From positions 1 through 64,000 of the forward strand of contig JAXDNJ010000005.1 of assembly GCA_034669505.1 (NCBI GenBank): a stretch of DNA of 64,000 nucleotides. The letters are read 5' to 3'. A model generated the notes under the pieces. It made no database searches, was not told the origin of the DNA, and saw only the letters and a program-made list of their open reading frames with translations. The DNA comes from JAFASC01 sp034669505. GTDB lineage: Bacteria; Pseudomonadota; Alphaproteobacteria; Rhizobiales; Beijerinckiaceae. A program made the translations under genes and the position numbers. Below, one piece after another: positions 54,147 to 63,225 of the stretch (the stretch's first letter is position 1; the number at the start of each line of letters is the position of its first letter).

Positions 54147-54767
54147 CTAATTTGCAAGCTGCCCGCGGATCACCTCAACCAGCCGCTCCGGCGTCGTCTG
54201 TGGCGGGACGAAGCCGAGATATTGCCCCTTGCGTCCGACGAGATAGGTCACGCCGGTGTGGTCGATCGTATAGTCCTCGCCGTGCCCGTTCTCTTTCTTC
54301 GCATAATAGGCCTTATAGGCGAGGGCGACCTTCCGGATGTCCGCCGGCGTGCCGGTGAGGCCGATCAGGCGCGGATGGAAGGACGATACGTAATCGGCAA
54401 GACGCGCGACGCTATCGCGCTCGGGATCGATGGTGATGAAGATCGGCTGGATCGCCGCGCCGGCCTCACCCAATGCATCGAGCGCTTGCGCGATGGTCAT
54501 CAGGTCGGTCGGGCATATATCCGGACATAATGTGTAGCCAAAATAAATCAGCATCAGCTTGCCGCGAAAGTCGGTGTCGCTGCGTGCCCGGCCAGTATGG
54601 TCTGTCAATGTGAAGGGGCCGCCGATCGGGCCGCGGCTCCACATTAGATCGTCCATCAATTGTTCGGCGGAGGGCTGCTCCTCGGCGGCAACGGGCGTTG
54701 ACGCGCAGAGCATCGCCGCAAGAAGGCAAGCGCTCCACCCGGAAAGCGCTCGCGTGTCCGACCGCAT
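54147..54767 (-). CDS. SCO family copper-binding protein
   Basis: A 206-residue exported protein (signal peptide ending PVAA) with the thioredoxin-like SCO fold. Copper ligands are the Cys pair in CPDICPTD and the His in DHTGVTYLV. It delivers copper to the CuA site of cytochrome oxidase or acts in thiol redox balance. The ATG at 54767 shares one base with the stop of the MBL-fold gene (TGATG), so the two are coupled. Confidence 0.9.
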   Translation of the reverse strand: MRSDTRALSGWSACLLAAMLCASTPVAAEEQPSAEQLMDDLMWSRGPIGGPFTLTDHTGRARSDTDFRGKLMLIYFGYTLCPDICPTDLMTIAQALDALGEAGAAIQPIFITIDPERDSVARLADYVSSFHPRLIGLTGTPADIRKVALAYKAYYAKKENGHGEDYTIDHTGVTYLVGRKGQYLGFVPPQTTPERLVEVIRGQLAN

Positions 54768-55867
54768 CAGGCTCCGAAGGTGATGCGGGTGCCGGTCGTC
54801 GTCGTCAGCACCTTGCCAGGCATCTGGCGCTGCGCTTCCTGCGTGAAGTTCAGGCCGCTGCAATGCATCGGGATCAGCACGTCCGGATTGAGCTTGCCGA
54901 TTTCGGCGACGATTTGGGTGAGATAGTCGGCAGGCGCCGGCCCGAGATGAAAGCCGCCCATGATCGCGTGGACTTTCTCAATGCCCGACACTTCCTGCGC
55001 CTGGCGCACCGAATTGACGATGCCTACATGTCCGCACGAACTGATGACGATCAGCCCTTTATCCCTAAGATTGAAACAGGTCGCGTGCTCGTGGATATGC
55101 TCGTCCGGCACGATCTTGCCTTCCATCTCGGCCGGCAGGTAGTGGCTCGCGTTGCAGCCGGCGCCGTTTTTCTGAGCAAACTCCACCAACGTGTTCGGCA
55201 ACACGCGCTCGATGCTGGAGCGTTTGATCTTGCCGGTGGTGAAAGCCTGCCCTTCGATCACGACTGGGTTTTCGGCGAGAACGAGCTTCACGTCGCGGCG
55301 CGCTATGTCGCGCCGGTCGAGCATGCCGTAATCGGCCAATTGTCCCGGCGTCGCGGCGCGATTGTAGCGCTGGCAGAAATTGTCCTCGCCGCCAGCATAG
55401 AGGGTGAGGTCGGCCGGCAGCGCCTTGCGGTGCTTGTCTAGGAAGCCGATGAGCCCGCCCCAATGGTCGAAGTGACCATGGCTCATGATGAGCGCATTGA
55501 TCTTGCTCGGATCAACCCGCAGAAGCTCCATGTTGCCGTTGATGGCTTCCGGCGTCCATCCGTAGTCGAGGAGCAGCGTGCGTGAGTCGGAGCCGCGCTG
55601 CGGCTCGAGCAGCAGCGACAGGCCCCATTCGCTATGCAGGGGGCGTGTCGAGACCGCCGAGCGTCCGGGCTCCGTCTTCACGCCGCCTGCTTCGCCCGGC
55701 TTGAAGAAGATGTCGGAGGCGGAGTCGACCAAAACGCGCACCGACAATTTGTCGATCGTCGGCACCTCGATCGGCGCTGCATCGGCGATTTCGACGCAGG
55801 AGAAACCGCCCGCCGCAGAAGCTGCCGCAAATGCGGCCGAAGCCGTCAGGAAGTCGCGCCGCTTCAT
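54767..55867 (-). CDS. MBL-fold metallohydrolase with Tat-type signal
   Basis: A 366-residue metallo-beta-lactamase-fold protein. The N-terminus MKRRDFLTASAAFAAASAAG is a twin-arginine-type signal, so it is probably exported folded. The metal motif is MSHGHFDHWGGL (HxHxDH), with a later SSCGHVGIVN. It resembles the group with 7,8-dihydropterin-6-methyl-4-beta-ribofuranosylaminobenzene-5-phosphate-synthase-like annotation; the real substrate is unknown. Confidence 0.85.
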   Translation of the reverse strand: MKRRDFLTASAAFAAASAAGGFSCVEIADAAPIEVPTIDKLSVRVLVDSASDIFFKPGEAGGVKTEPGRSAVSTRPLHSEWGLSLLLEPQRGSDSRTLLLDYGWTPEAINGNMELLRVDPSKINALIMSHGHFDHWGGLIGFLDKHRKALPADLTLYAGGEDNFCQRYNRAATPGQLADYGMLDRRDIARRDVKLVLAENPVVIEGQAFTTGKIKRSSIERVLPNTLVEFAQKNGAGCNASHYLPAEMEGKIVPDEHIHEHATCFNLRDKGLIVISSCGHVGIVNSVRQAQEVSGIEKVHAIMGGFHLGPAPADYLTQIVAEIGKLNPDVLIPMHCSGLNFTQEAQRQMPGKVLTTTTGTRITFGA

Positions 55868-55943
55868 TTGTTGAGCTCCCGGAGAAATCGATGCTCAGGA
55901 ACATAACCGGGCCCGCGGACTTGTCCAGCCGAAGGATGCACTC

Positions 55944-57590
55944 TTATCCCGCGCGCCTCGATGGCGTGTCGTTGGTGGTCGCCAGCTCTTCGAGCAGGCG
56001 TTCGCGCAACTGGCGTTTCATCACTTTGCCATTGCTATTGCGTGGAAGCGGGTCAGTCGAGAGGTGCATCGTCTCGGGAACTTTGTAGTCGGACAAACGC
56101 TCGGCCAAATAAAGCCGCAACGTCTCCGCCTCAACCTCGCTGGTCTGCGTGACGACATAAGCGTGCACGCGCTCGCCAAGGACCGGACACGGCCGCCCGA
56201 CGACGGCGCTTTCGATCACATCCTCATGCGACGCAAGAACCGCTTCGACTTCCGCCGTGTAGATTTTGTGACCGCCGCGGTTCAGCATGTCCTTCTTGCG
56301 ATCAAGCACGCTGACGAAGCCGTGTGCATCGACGGTTCCAAGATCGCCCGAATGCCAGAAGCCGCCGGTAAATTCCTTCTGGGTCGCGGCGGGATTATTC
56401 CAATAGCCGCGGACGACCGATGCGCCGCTGATCCAGATTTCTCCGACTTCCCCCGCCGGCATTTCCGCGCCTTCCTCATCCATGATCGCGACTCTCGTGC
56501 CGGGGATCGGCAGTCCCACCTTCGCCCCATGCGTCGCCGTGAACGATGGCGGCATGATCGTCGTAGGCGATGTGGTCTCCGTCGCGCCGTAGGCGTTCAT
56601 CAAAAGAAGCTCTGGGAGGCGTTGCGCGAATTCGGCGATGGTGGCCGGCGGCATCGGTGCGCCGCCGTAACTGCCGACGCGCCAACGCGAGAGATCGAAG
56701 CGGGCGAAATCGGGTTGCAGCAGACAAAGATTGTACATCGCTGGCACCATCATCGTGTAGGTCATCCGCTCGGCCGCGGCGAGGGCGAGAAAATCCGCCG
56801 CTCGGAAAGCCGGCATGATGATCAACGTACAAGCGCAACGAGCCGCGGCGGCGATGCCCGCGATGAGACCTGTGACATGAGACAGCGGCACAGACATGAG
56901 GCAGCGATCGTTCTGACGCAAACCCATGCAGTGCTCGTAAGCCAAGGCTGAATTGACGATGTTGAGGTTGGTCAGCATTGCGCCTTTCGGCCGCCCTGTC
57001 GTGCCGGATGTGTACAGGATGATTGCGGTGTCTTCCTCGCCGCTCGGGCAGGGCTCCAGCGCTTCGCCGGCTTGCAGCAGGGCCTCGAAGGACTCCGCCG
57101 CGATGCTGCCGCCGATCGAGAAGCGGTTTCGAACGCTCGGGATGTCTGCCGGGGCCGGGATCCGCTCGGCGAGATCGGCATCGTGGATGAGTACGCTCGC
57201 GGCGCAATCATTCACCGCATGAGCAATCTCGTCCCGCTGTTGCCGGACGCCCAGCGGAACGACGACGGCTCCGAGCCAAGCTGCCGCAAAAACGCTGATG
57301 ACGAATTCCGGCCTGTTGCCGACGAAGAGCGCAACGCGGTCACCCGACCGAACTCCGCAACGTGCGAGCGCGCCGGCAACGCGGGCCACCATGCCCTCGA
57401 GCTCTCGCCAGCTTATGCGCGGGCCTTCGCAGACGATCGCCTCGCCTTCAGCATTGCGACGCGCGGCCATGGCGAAGAGATCGACCAGGCCGGCTGGCCT
57501 TTCGGCAAAGCATTCGATCACCCGGTCTCCGTAATGGGCCTCGAGCCGCATCGCAGGCGGGCGCCCACCAAGCCAGGGCACGTCAATCAT
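55944..57590 (-). CDS. Acyl-CoA ligase, AMP-binding family
   Basis: A 548-residue class I adenylate-forming enzyme that activates a carboxylic acid via acyl-AMP to acyl-CoA. The P-loop is IILYTSGTTGRPKGAM, the A5 motif NAYGATETTSP, the hinge region SGDLGTVDAHGFVSVLDRKK, and the catalytic Lys is in NSNGKVMKRQLR. The length suits medium- or long-chain or aromatic acids. It stands upstream of the MBL-fold and SCO genes on the same strand with a 76-nt gap. Confidence 0.9.
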   Translation of the reverse strand: MIDVPWLGGRPPAMRLEAHYGDRVIECFAERPAGLVDLFAMAARRNAEGEAIVCEGPRISWRELEGMVARVAGALARCGVRSGDRVALFVGNRPEFVISVFAAAWLGAVVVPLGVRQQRDEIAHAVNDCAASVLIHDADLAERIPAPADIPSVRNRFSIGGSIAAESFEALLQAGEALEPCPSGEEDTAIILYTSGTTGRPKGAMLTNLNIVNSALAYEHCMGLRQNDRCLMSVPLSHVTGLIAGIAAAARCACTLIIMPAFRAADFLALAAAERMTYTMMVPAMYNLCLLQPDFARFDLSRWRVGSYGGAPMPPATIAEFAQRLPELLLMNAYGATETTSPTTIMPPSFTATHGAKVGLPIPGTRVAIMDEEGAEMPAGEVGEIWISGASVVRGYWNNPAATQKEFTGGFWHSGDLGTVDAHGFVSVLDRKKDMLNRGGHKIYTAEVEAVLASHEDVIESAVVGRPCPVLGERVHAYVVTQTSEVEAETLRLYLAERLSDYKVPETMHLSTDPLPRNSNGKVMKRQLRERLLEELATTNDTPSRRAG

Positions 57591-57866
57591 GGCTCCGCCT
57601 CCCCAAGTTCGTGCGCGAACGTGCTCGCGGCAGCCTACGGCGCAAAAAGAATATAGGACAACAGACTCAGAGTCTTAGCGGGCCGAAATCGCGGGAGCAC
57701 GGCAAGTTCGAGGTGGCGAAGGCCAGAGGTTTCGGCTCGCAAGCCGACCCTCGACATTGATGTTCATCTGGTGTATTCGGCGCGTCCTCAACTCAACAAC
57801 AGCGTCACCGAAACGCTCGCCGCAGCGGTCTTGGGCCTTGGCGAAACGGCAGGAGTTTTCCTCAAG

Positions 57867-58256
57867 ATGAACCTCATTGCAGAGCTCGAAGCCGAGCAGA
57901 TCAAGAAGCTCGACAAGACGATCCCCGAATTTCAGCCAGGCGACACAGTCATCGTCAACGTCCGCGTCAAGGAAGGCGAGCGCACGCGTGTGCAGGCCTA
58001 TGAGGGCGTCTGCATCGCGCGGGCCGGCAGCGGACTCAACGAGAGCTTCACCGTCCGCAAGATTTCGTATGGCGAGGGTGTCGAGCGCGTCTTTCCGGTC
58101 CACTCGCCGATGATCGACTCGATCAAAGTCGTGCGCCGGGGCAAGGTGCGGCGCGCCAAACTTTATTATCTGCGCGACCGCCGCGGCAAGTCGGCACGCA
58201 TCGCCGAACGCACCGACAAGACAGCCGCCGAGAAGGCTGCCGCGTCCAAATCCTGA
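57867..58256 (+). CDS. rplS: 50S ribosomal protein L19
   Basis: A 129-residue ribosomal protein at the 30S-50S interface. The core PEFQPGDTVIVNVRVKEGER, then QAYEGVCIARAGSGLNESFT and HSPMIDSIKVVRRGKVRRAK is standard; the Ala/Lys-rich tail is typical of alphaproteobacteria. The ATG at 57867 is chosen by family alignment although the frame is open to 57771. The gap 57591-57866 upstream holds no other gene. Confidence 0.97.
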   Translation: MNLIAELEAEQIKKLDKTIPEFQPGDTVIVNVRVKEGERTRVQAYEGVCIARAGSGLNESFTVRKISYGEGVERVFPVHSPMIDSIKVVRRGKVRRAKLYYLRDRRGKSARIAERTDKTAAEKAAASKS

Positions 58257-58325
58257 GGGCACGCCCTCGCCGAATCGGCAAAGCGTGCATAGGCTCGCGC
58301 TGGTGATCACTTCTGCTTGGTGCAC

Positions 58326-58811
58326 ATGCGCCGACCGGTAAAACCGTTCTCCGTCGAAGTAAGGCGCTCCGGCCGGCGCGCGCCGCAGGCCTTTATTCCT
58401 CCGCGCGAAATCCAGGTTCCGCGCGAAGTGCAAGAGGCGCCGCAGCCCGATTATTTCACCCCGCGCGCGCCTGCTTCCGAACCGCAGCCTGCGCCTGAGC
58501 AATCGCCGCCGCGGCGCGTATTGCAAGACTTGAACGAGCCGCGGCACGATCCTCTTGCCGAGCGTCTGCAGCAGCTGGAGTCACGGCTCGCGCGCCGCGG
58601 CCGGCCGCTCGGCTCCAAGAATAAGGTCAAGCACACACGCGCTGCCGTCGATCTCAGCGAATTCTTCGAAACGCCCGAGGCAGCCACGCCTGTCGTGCTC
58701 GTCGCTGTCGGCTACAAGCGCCGGCCGCGCGAGCAGCGTTTCGCCTGGATCAAAAAGAAACTTCGCCGCGGGGAGCGCTGGAAGCGCAGATTGCCAAAAA
58801 TTTTGTGGTGA
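58326..58811 (+). CDS. Hypothetical basic protein with AT-hook-like motif
   Basis: A 161-residue protein (MRRPVKPFSVEVRRSGRRAP onward). The N-terminal half is Pro/Arg-rich and probably disordered. In the middle LARRGRPLGSKNK is an AT-hook-like GRPxGSKNK motif of the kind that binds the DNA minor groove. The C-terminus is strongly basic (KKLRRGERWKRRLPKILW). Function unknown; it lies 69 nt after rplS. Confidence 0.75.
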   Translation: MRRPVKPFSVEVRRSGRRAPQAFIPPREIQVPREVQEAPQPDYFTPRAPASEPQPAPEQSPPRRVLQDLNEPRHDPLAERLQQLESRLARRGRPLGSKNKVKHTRAAVDLSEFFETPEAATPVVLVAVGYKRRPREQRFAWIKKKLRRGERWKRRLPKILW

Positions 58812-58833
58812 TAAGGTCCAATCGAATAGCCAC

Positions 58834-61800
58834 TTAGCTCGCCGCGTGTAGACGAGGCGAAAGTTCTTCCAGAAGGGCTTTTGCCTCCTGTAGGTCAGGC
58901 GTGGCGAAGCCTTCGCTAAACCAATTGTATATTGGACCGAGCAGGGCTTCGGCTTCGGCGTGCTTGCCGCGGTCGCGCCAGAGTCTTGCAAGGTTCGTCG
59001 CCGCCCGAAGCTCGAGCAATTTTGCGTCCTGACTCCGCGCGAGATCGACTGCCGTCTGAAACGCCTGTTCAGCCGCGTGCTCCCTGCCCTCGCGATTACC
59101 CGCAAGTGCAATCACCCCCTGCAACCGATGCAGCTCGGCGGCGAATATTGCCTCGTCCGTTTCGGCGACGTGGGCCAAGCCTGCTTCCGCCGCCTGAACG
59201 GCATTGCTGTTCTCGCCCTCAACCAGCAGCTGGACGCGAGTCTGAATGATCCAGATGATCGGGAGGAAGTAGCGATATCCGAGTGCCAGCCATTCGGACA
59301 AACACGTCGCGACCTCGGTCAACCCGGTAGCCGGATCGCCTTTGAATGCAGTCAGATAAGCAATGTTTGCCCGCGCAAGACGATGGAAATGCGTCATCTT
59401 GAATTTTTCTGTGTGCTGCAATAGCCGGGCTGAAAGAGCTTCGATCGCGCTTCGGTCGTCCATCAGCATTGCTTGAGCAAGCCCAACCGCGATAACCCAC
59501 GCGGTCGTGATCGGATGCGCGAGGGTTTTCTCGAGCTCGAATGCGCGCGCACGGGTTCTCTCGGCCTGGTCGGGCAAGCCTAGCAAAGACAGGGTCAAGG
59601 CCATGTTTATCAATGAAAACGCCCGCGGGTCGTAGACATAGGCGAACCTGAGTTTTGCAGACCGCGCGGGCTCTTCAGCTAAGACAGCTTCGAAATGCGG
59701 GACAGCTTCACGCAACCTGCCCAAGGACATGTAACAGTTGCCCAACATGCGGTGGCTGACGAGAACCAACTCTCCTTCCGCGCGGTTGGCAAATTCGAAC
59801 GCCAACGACAGCGCATTCTTCAAGTCCGATCGAGCAAGGCTGTCCGTAAGGCGATGGGAGATCAGCAGCATCGGCTTCTCGGCGCCGATCTGCTCGGCCA
59901 GACTCTCTGCCCGGTCCAAAACGACCCGCGCTTCTTTGCTGCCGAAGCCAGCTAACATCACCGTCGGTACGATTCTCTCCGCCTCGATTTCAAGCTGCAA
60001 TGTCTCTGTTGCCTGGCTTTTCGGCAGCAGGAGCAACAGTCGCGCTGCCTGGTCGAGCGTCTGGAGAGCCTCCTGAACCGCGCTCTGCTCATTGGCGCGA
60101 AGCGCCGCTTTCAGCCATTGCCGCGCCGCTTTCTCGTGCTCTCCTGCTTCAGCATAATGATAGGCGAGGATTGCCGGTGTAACCTTATCGTCGGCACTCA
60201 AGATCGCGGCGAGAACGGCATGTAATTTCTGCCGCTGTGCTCTAAGCAAGGTTGAATGCGCCGCATCGTGGACCAAAGCGTGCTTGAACGTGAAGGTCGA
60301 TGCCGGGGGAAGTCCTCGAGCCAACACGATACCCGACTGGACCAGCGATTTAAGAGCCGGGTCGATAATTCCGACAGGTAAGACACGGCTCTCCGTTGCC
60401 AGCCCTTTTAGCAGGACGTACGTGAATTCTCGGCCTATTACTGCGCCGACTTGTGCTGTTTCACGCGCTTCGGAGCCGAGATGATCGAGGCGGGCCATCA
60501 ACGAGGCGTGCAGAGTGGCTGGAACGTGATCGGCAGCGTTCGGCGTCGTGTTCAAAAGCCCGACATCGCCCGACTCGATCACGGCTTTGGTCAGTTCCTC
60601 CACAAACAATGGAATGCCGTCGGTGCGTTCGGCGATGTCCTCCACCATTTCGAGCGAGAGGCCGGCATTTCCGATCAGCGAGCGAATGAGAGCGACGCGA
60701 TCGTCCGAACCTAGACGATTGAGCGACAGGCTCGTCACATTGGCCTGACCTGTCCAAGGCGGCTGAAATTGGGGACGATGGGTTAGAACCACGAGGACCG
60801 CTTTGCGATCGAAATTGGTTATGAGCAGATCGACCACTTCCAGCGTGGTCGGATCCACCCAGTGCATGTCCTCGAAAAGGATGAATAGCGGCTTCTTGCT
60901 CGCGAGTTGTTCAATCCGAGCCAAGAGCGCGGCGAACACTTTCTGGCGTTTTTCTTGCGGCGCAAGGTCAGCTACGCGAGCTTCCGGGCCAACTGGCAGG
61001 GATAACAAATCCGCGATGAACGGAAGGTCCTCCGGTTTTGCTGCGAGTGCGCGGACTTTTTCGCGTTTCTGCCCGAGTGTATCGCTCGGCGCAAAATTTG
61101 CCGCTCGCGTCAGGTGCGCGATGACCGGATGCAGGGCGGTGCTCGCGTGCTGCGGCGAGCAAAAGTATCGCAGCTCGATCGCATCGTCGTTCCTGATCCG
61201 CTCCTCAAAGGCAGAAATGAGCCGGGATTTTCCGAGGCCCGCCTCGCCGGAGATCATCACGACCCGACCATGTCCGGCTTTGGCCTGCTGCCAGCGCCGC
61301 GACAGCAATTCCAGTTCTTCGTCACGTCCGACGAGCGGTGTTTCGCCCGAACGAAGCGCTTCGAACCGGCTCTCGAGAGGTGCTTCGCTCAGCACGGTCC
61401 ATGATTGCACCGGCTTGTCGAAACCCTTGAGGCTGGTCGCTTCTCGCTCCGCTAGGTTGAACAGCCGGCCAGTCAGCCGTCGTGTAGCAGCGTCGATGAT
61501 GATCGCGCCTGGCTCGGCGAGAGCCTGCAGCCGAGCGGCGAGATTTGGAGTCGCACCCATAATCCGATGCTCGTGCGAGGCTTTCGAGCCCTCTGAGGCG
61601 TCGCCGACCACGACCAGCCCCGTCGCAAGCCCAGCGCGCAGTTGCAGATCAAGGCCCGTCACGCTGATCCCTTGCGTGGCATCGCGAAGAAGCAGGGCAG
61701 CTCGCACCGCGCGTTCGGCGTCGTGCTCATGCGCCGTCGGATAGCCGAAATAGACGAGCGCACCATTGCCGAGATATTGCGCCACGAAGCCGTTTTGTGC

Positions 61801-62181
61801 TCGCACGATCTCCGCGATAACAGCGTGGTAATTGCGAAGGAGTTCGCCAAAATCCTCCGGGTCGAGACTAGTTTCCAAGGCGCTCGAACCCACAAAATCG
61901 CAGAACAGGACCGTGAGATGGCGGCGCTCTGGGGAACTGCCGGCCTGTGCGGTCCCTGACCTGACCTCCTCGCCAGCCGCAAGAGAGTCGCCATCCCGCC
62001 GCGAACGCAAGCCCTGGATCGCTGTCAGCAGCTTGCGCCGATGCCCAAGGAGGGCAACGCCCAACTCCTTCAGATCATCCCCGGTAAGCTGCTCCAGAAC
62101 TTCCCGATCGATCGCGTTCTCCGCAAACGCGTTTGCATATTGCGGCAAGCCCTGCCGCGCGAGCCAATCGCTTACGTCCAT
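58834..62181 (-). CDS. SAM domain-class III cyclase-ATPase multidomain protein
   Basis: A 1115-residue cytoplasmic protein. Residues 1-60 form a SAM domain (MDVSDWLARQGLPQYANAFA). About 85-240 is a class III nucleotide cyclase domain (LTVLFCDFVGSSAL, first metal Asp present). About 275-560 is an AAA/STAND-type ATPase with Walker A SGEAGLGKSRLI and Walker B LFILFEDMHWVDP, and the rest is a TPR-like helical repeat region. The second metal-binding position of the cyclase, normally GDG, reads GNG in YLGNGALVYFGYP, so catalysis may be impaired. Relatives are abundant in Bradyrhizobium and are presumed large signal integrators. Confidence 0.9.
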   Translation of the reverse strand: MDVSDWLARQGLPQYANAFAENAIDREVLEQLTGDDLKELGVALLGHRRKLLTAIQGLRSRRDGDSLAAGEEVRSGTAQAGSSPERRHLTVLFCDFVGSSALETSLDPEDFGELLRNYHAVIAEIVRAQNGFVAQYLGNGALVYFGYPTAHEHDAERAVRAALLLRDATQGISVTGLDLQLRAGLATGLVVVGDASEGSKASHEHRIMGATPNLAARLQALAEPGAIIIDAATRRLTGRLFNLAEREATSLKGFDKPVQSWTVLSEAPLESRFEALRSGETPLVGRDEELELLSRRWQQAKAGHGRVVMISGEAGLGKSRLISAFEERIRNDDAIELRYFCSPQHASTALHPVIAHLTRAANFAPSDTLGQKREKVRALAAKPEDLPFIADLLSLPVGPEARVADLAPQEKRQKVFAALLARIEQLASKKPLFILFEDMHWVDPTTLEVVDLLITNFDRKAVLVVLTHRPQFQPPWTGQANVTSLSLNRLGSDDRVALIRSLIGNAGLSLEMVEDIAERTDGIPLFVEELTKAVIESGDVGLLNTTPNAADHVPATLHASLMARLDHLGSEARETAQVGAVIGREFTYVLLKGLATESRVLPVGIIDPALKSLVQSGIVLARGLPPASTFTFKHALVHDAAHSTLLRAQRQKLHAVLAAILSADDKVTPAILAYHYAEAGEHEKAARQWLKAALRANEQSAVQEALQTLDQAARLLLLLPKSQATETLQLEIEAERIVPTVMLAGFGSKEARVVLDRAESLAEQIGAEKPMLLISHRLTDSLARSDLKNALSLAFEFANRAEGELVLVSHRMLGNCYMSLGRLREAVPHFEAVLAEEPARSAKLRFAYVYDPRAFSLINMALTLSLLGLPDQAERTRARAFELEKTLAHPITTAWVIAVGLAQAMLMDDRSAIEALSARLLQHTEKFKMTHFHRLARANIAYLTAFKGDPATGLTEVATCLSEWLALGYRYFLPIIWIIQTRVQLLVEGENSNAVQAAEAGLAHVAETDEAIFAAELHRLQGVIALAGNREGREHAAEQAFQTAVDLARSQDAKLLELRAATNLARLWRDRGKHAEAEALLGPIYNWFSEGFATPDLQEAKALLEELSPRLHAAS

Positions 62182-62347
62182 CTATGCCTCGCCGTGAACA
62201 TGCAGACGCTACCGGGTCGGCGACATTCTGTCTAACGCATGGCTTGGAAGCTTCAGTTGCGTCCACGGCTCGACGGCATACGCACCGCCGGAGTGGCGAC
62301 AAGTCCTAGCGCGGATCTCATTGCCTCCCCGCGCCGGGACCCTACCG

Positions 62348-62485
62348 GAAAGCATCGCCTCGGTTTCCGCGAGGGAAACCTGCCGAAGCGATACCCGCGA
62401 AGCGGCTAACCGCGAAGAAATTGTCGCGGCGCATTTGGATCGCCTCGCCGCTGTCAATTCGAAACTGAATGCCGTCATCAAGTAG
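62348..62485 (+). pseudogene. N-terminal remnant of an amidase gene
   Basis: Reading 62348-62485 gives a stretch ending NREEIVAAHLDRLAAVNSKL and then NAVIK followed by a TAG. The pattern is that of the amidase-signature family just before its catalytic core (EVVxAHLDRIxAVNPKLNAVV). Nothing of the core follows, and no start codon context is convincing, so this is a broken relic. The surrounding 62182-62651 holds nothing else I can support. Confidence 0.5.
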
Positions 62486-62651
62486 CTGCGGATGCGGCGC
62501 GCAAGCACCGCGGAGTGTTTTGAAGGTGGGCCGAAGCTGAGCCGCATCATTTTGATTTGTTGCGGACGATCCGAGCTAGTGCAACAATGTCTCGCGCATG
62601 GCTTTATCTGGCTCATGCGGATTTCAATAATTCCAAGCAGGGAGAATCGTC

Positions 62652-62864
62652 ATGGCCGAGAGCGTCTACAAAGTAATCGAGCTCGTCGGAACGAGCACGG
62701 AATCCTGGGACAAAGCCGGAAAGGCTGCTGTCGAGCGCGCGGCGTCAACATTACGCGATCTGCGCGTTGCGGAGGTTATCGAACAGGATATTCAGATCAA
62801 GGACGGCAAGGTGGAACTCTATCGCGTGAAACTGAAGCTTTCGTTCAAGTTCGAAGGGGACTAA
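62652..62864 (+). CDS. Dodecin family protein
   Basis: A 70-residue flavin-binding dodecin, a hollow dodecamer that stores riboflavin or FMN. The pattern VYKVIELVGTSTESWDKAGK and the following AAVERAASTLRDLRVAEVIE with IKDGKVELYRVKLKLSFKFE is the full dodecin fold. The conserved Trp (in TESWDKA) that stacks on the flavin is present. GGGAG precedes the ATG at 62652. Confidence 0.93.
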   Translation: MAESVYKVIELVGTSTESWDKAGKAAVERAASTLRDLRVAEVIEQDIQIKDGKVELYRVKLKLSFKFEGD

Positions 62865-63225
62865 GACTAGGCTCGGTTGGCGAGCGATACTTACATCATT
62901 GCGTGAGCCGGGCTGATCCACTGGCGCGAGAAGGCGCTCGACGTCAGCGGCCCGCGCTCTCGATTGCGGCCACTGTCTGCAGGAAGAGCGGCCCGAAGAC
63001 CCTCCCAGGGCCCTGTCGGATTTCTGGCCGATAATTCCCCTTCTTAGGCTCTTTGCAGCAGAAACCCTCGCCGCCTGCGACACCGCCGAGCATTGACTAG
63101 CGTCTGCGGCCGACCCAGATAGGGCCGAGCTTGACCCCTGGTTCGCTTCGTGTCGCGGCCGACCACGCCCGCGATCCTTGCGCGGAATTACTGGCGCGGC
63201 GATCATTGGCGCGGAAGGAGTTGAC
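62865..63225. other. No gene seen; probable promoter region of the polyprenyl synthase
   Basis: About 360 nt with no reading frame that has family similarity. An AAGGAG ribosome binding site at 63214-63219 serves the next gene. Confidence 0.5.

Noticed and set aside
62209..62616. 135-codon minus-strand gene before the dodecin
   Set aside because: It runs opposite to an amidase-like remnant, and its product has no domain or plausible composition.
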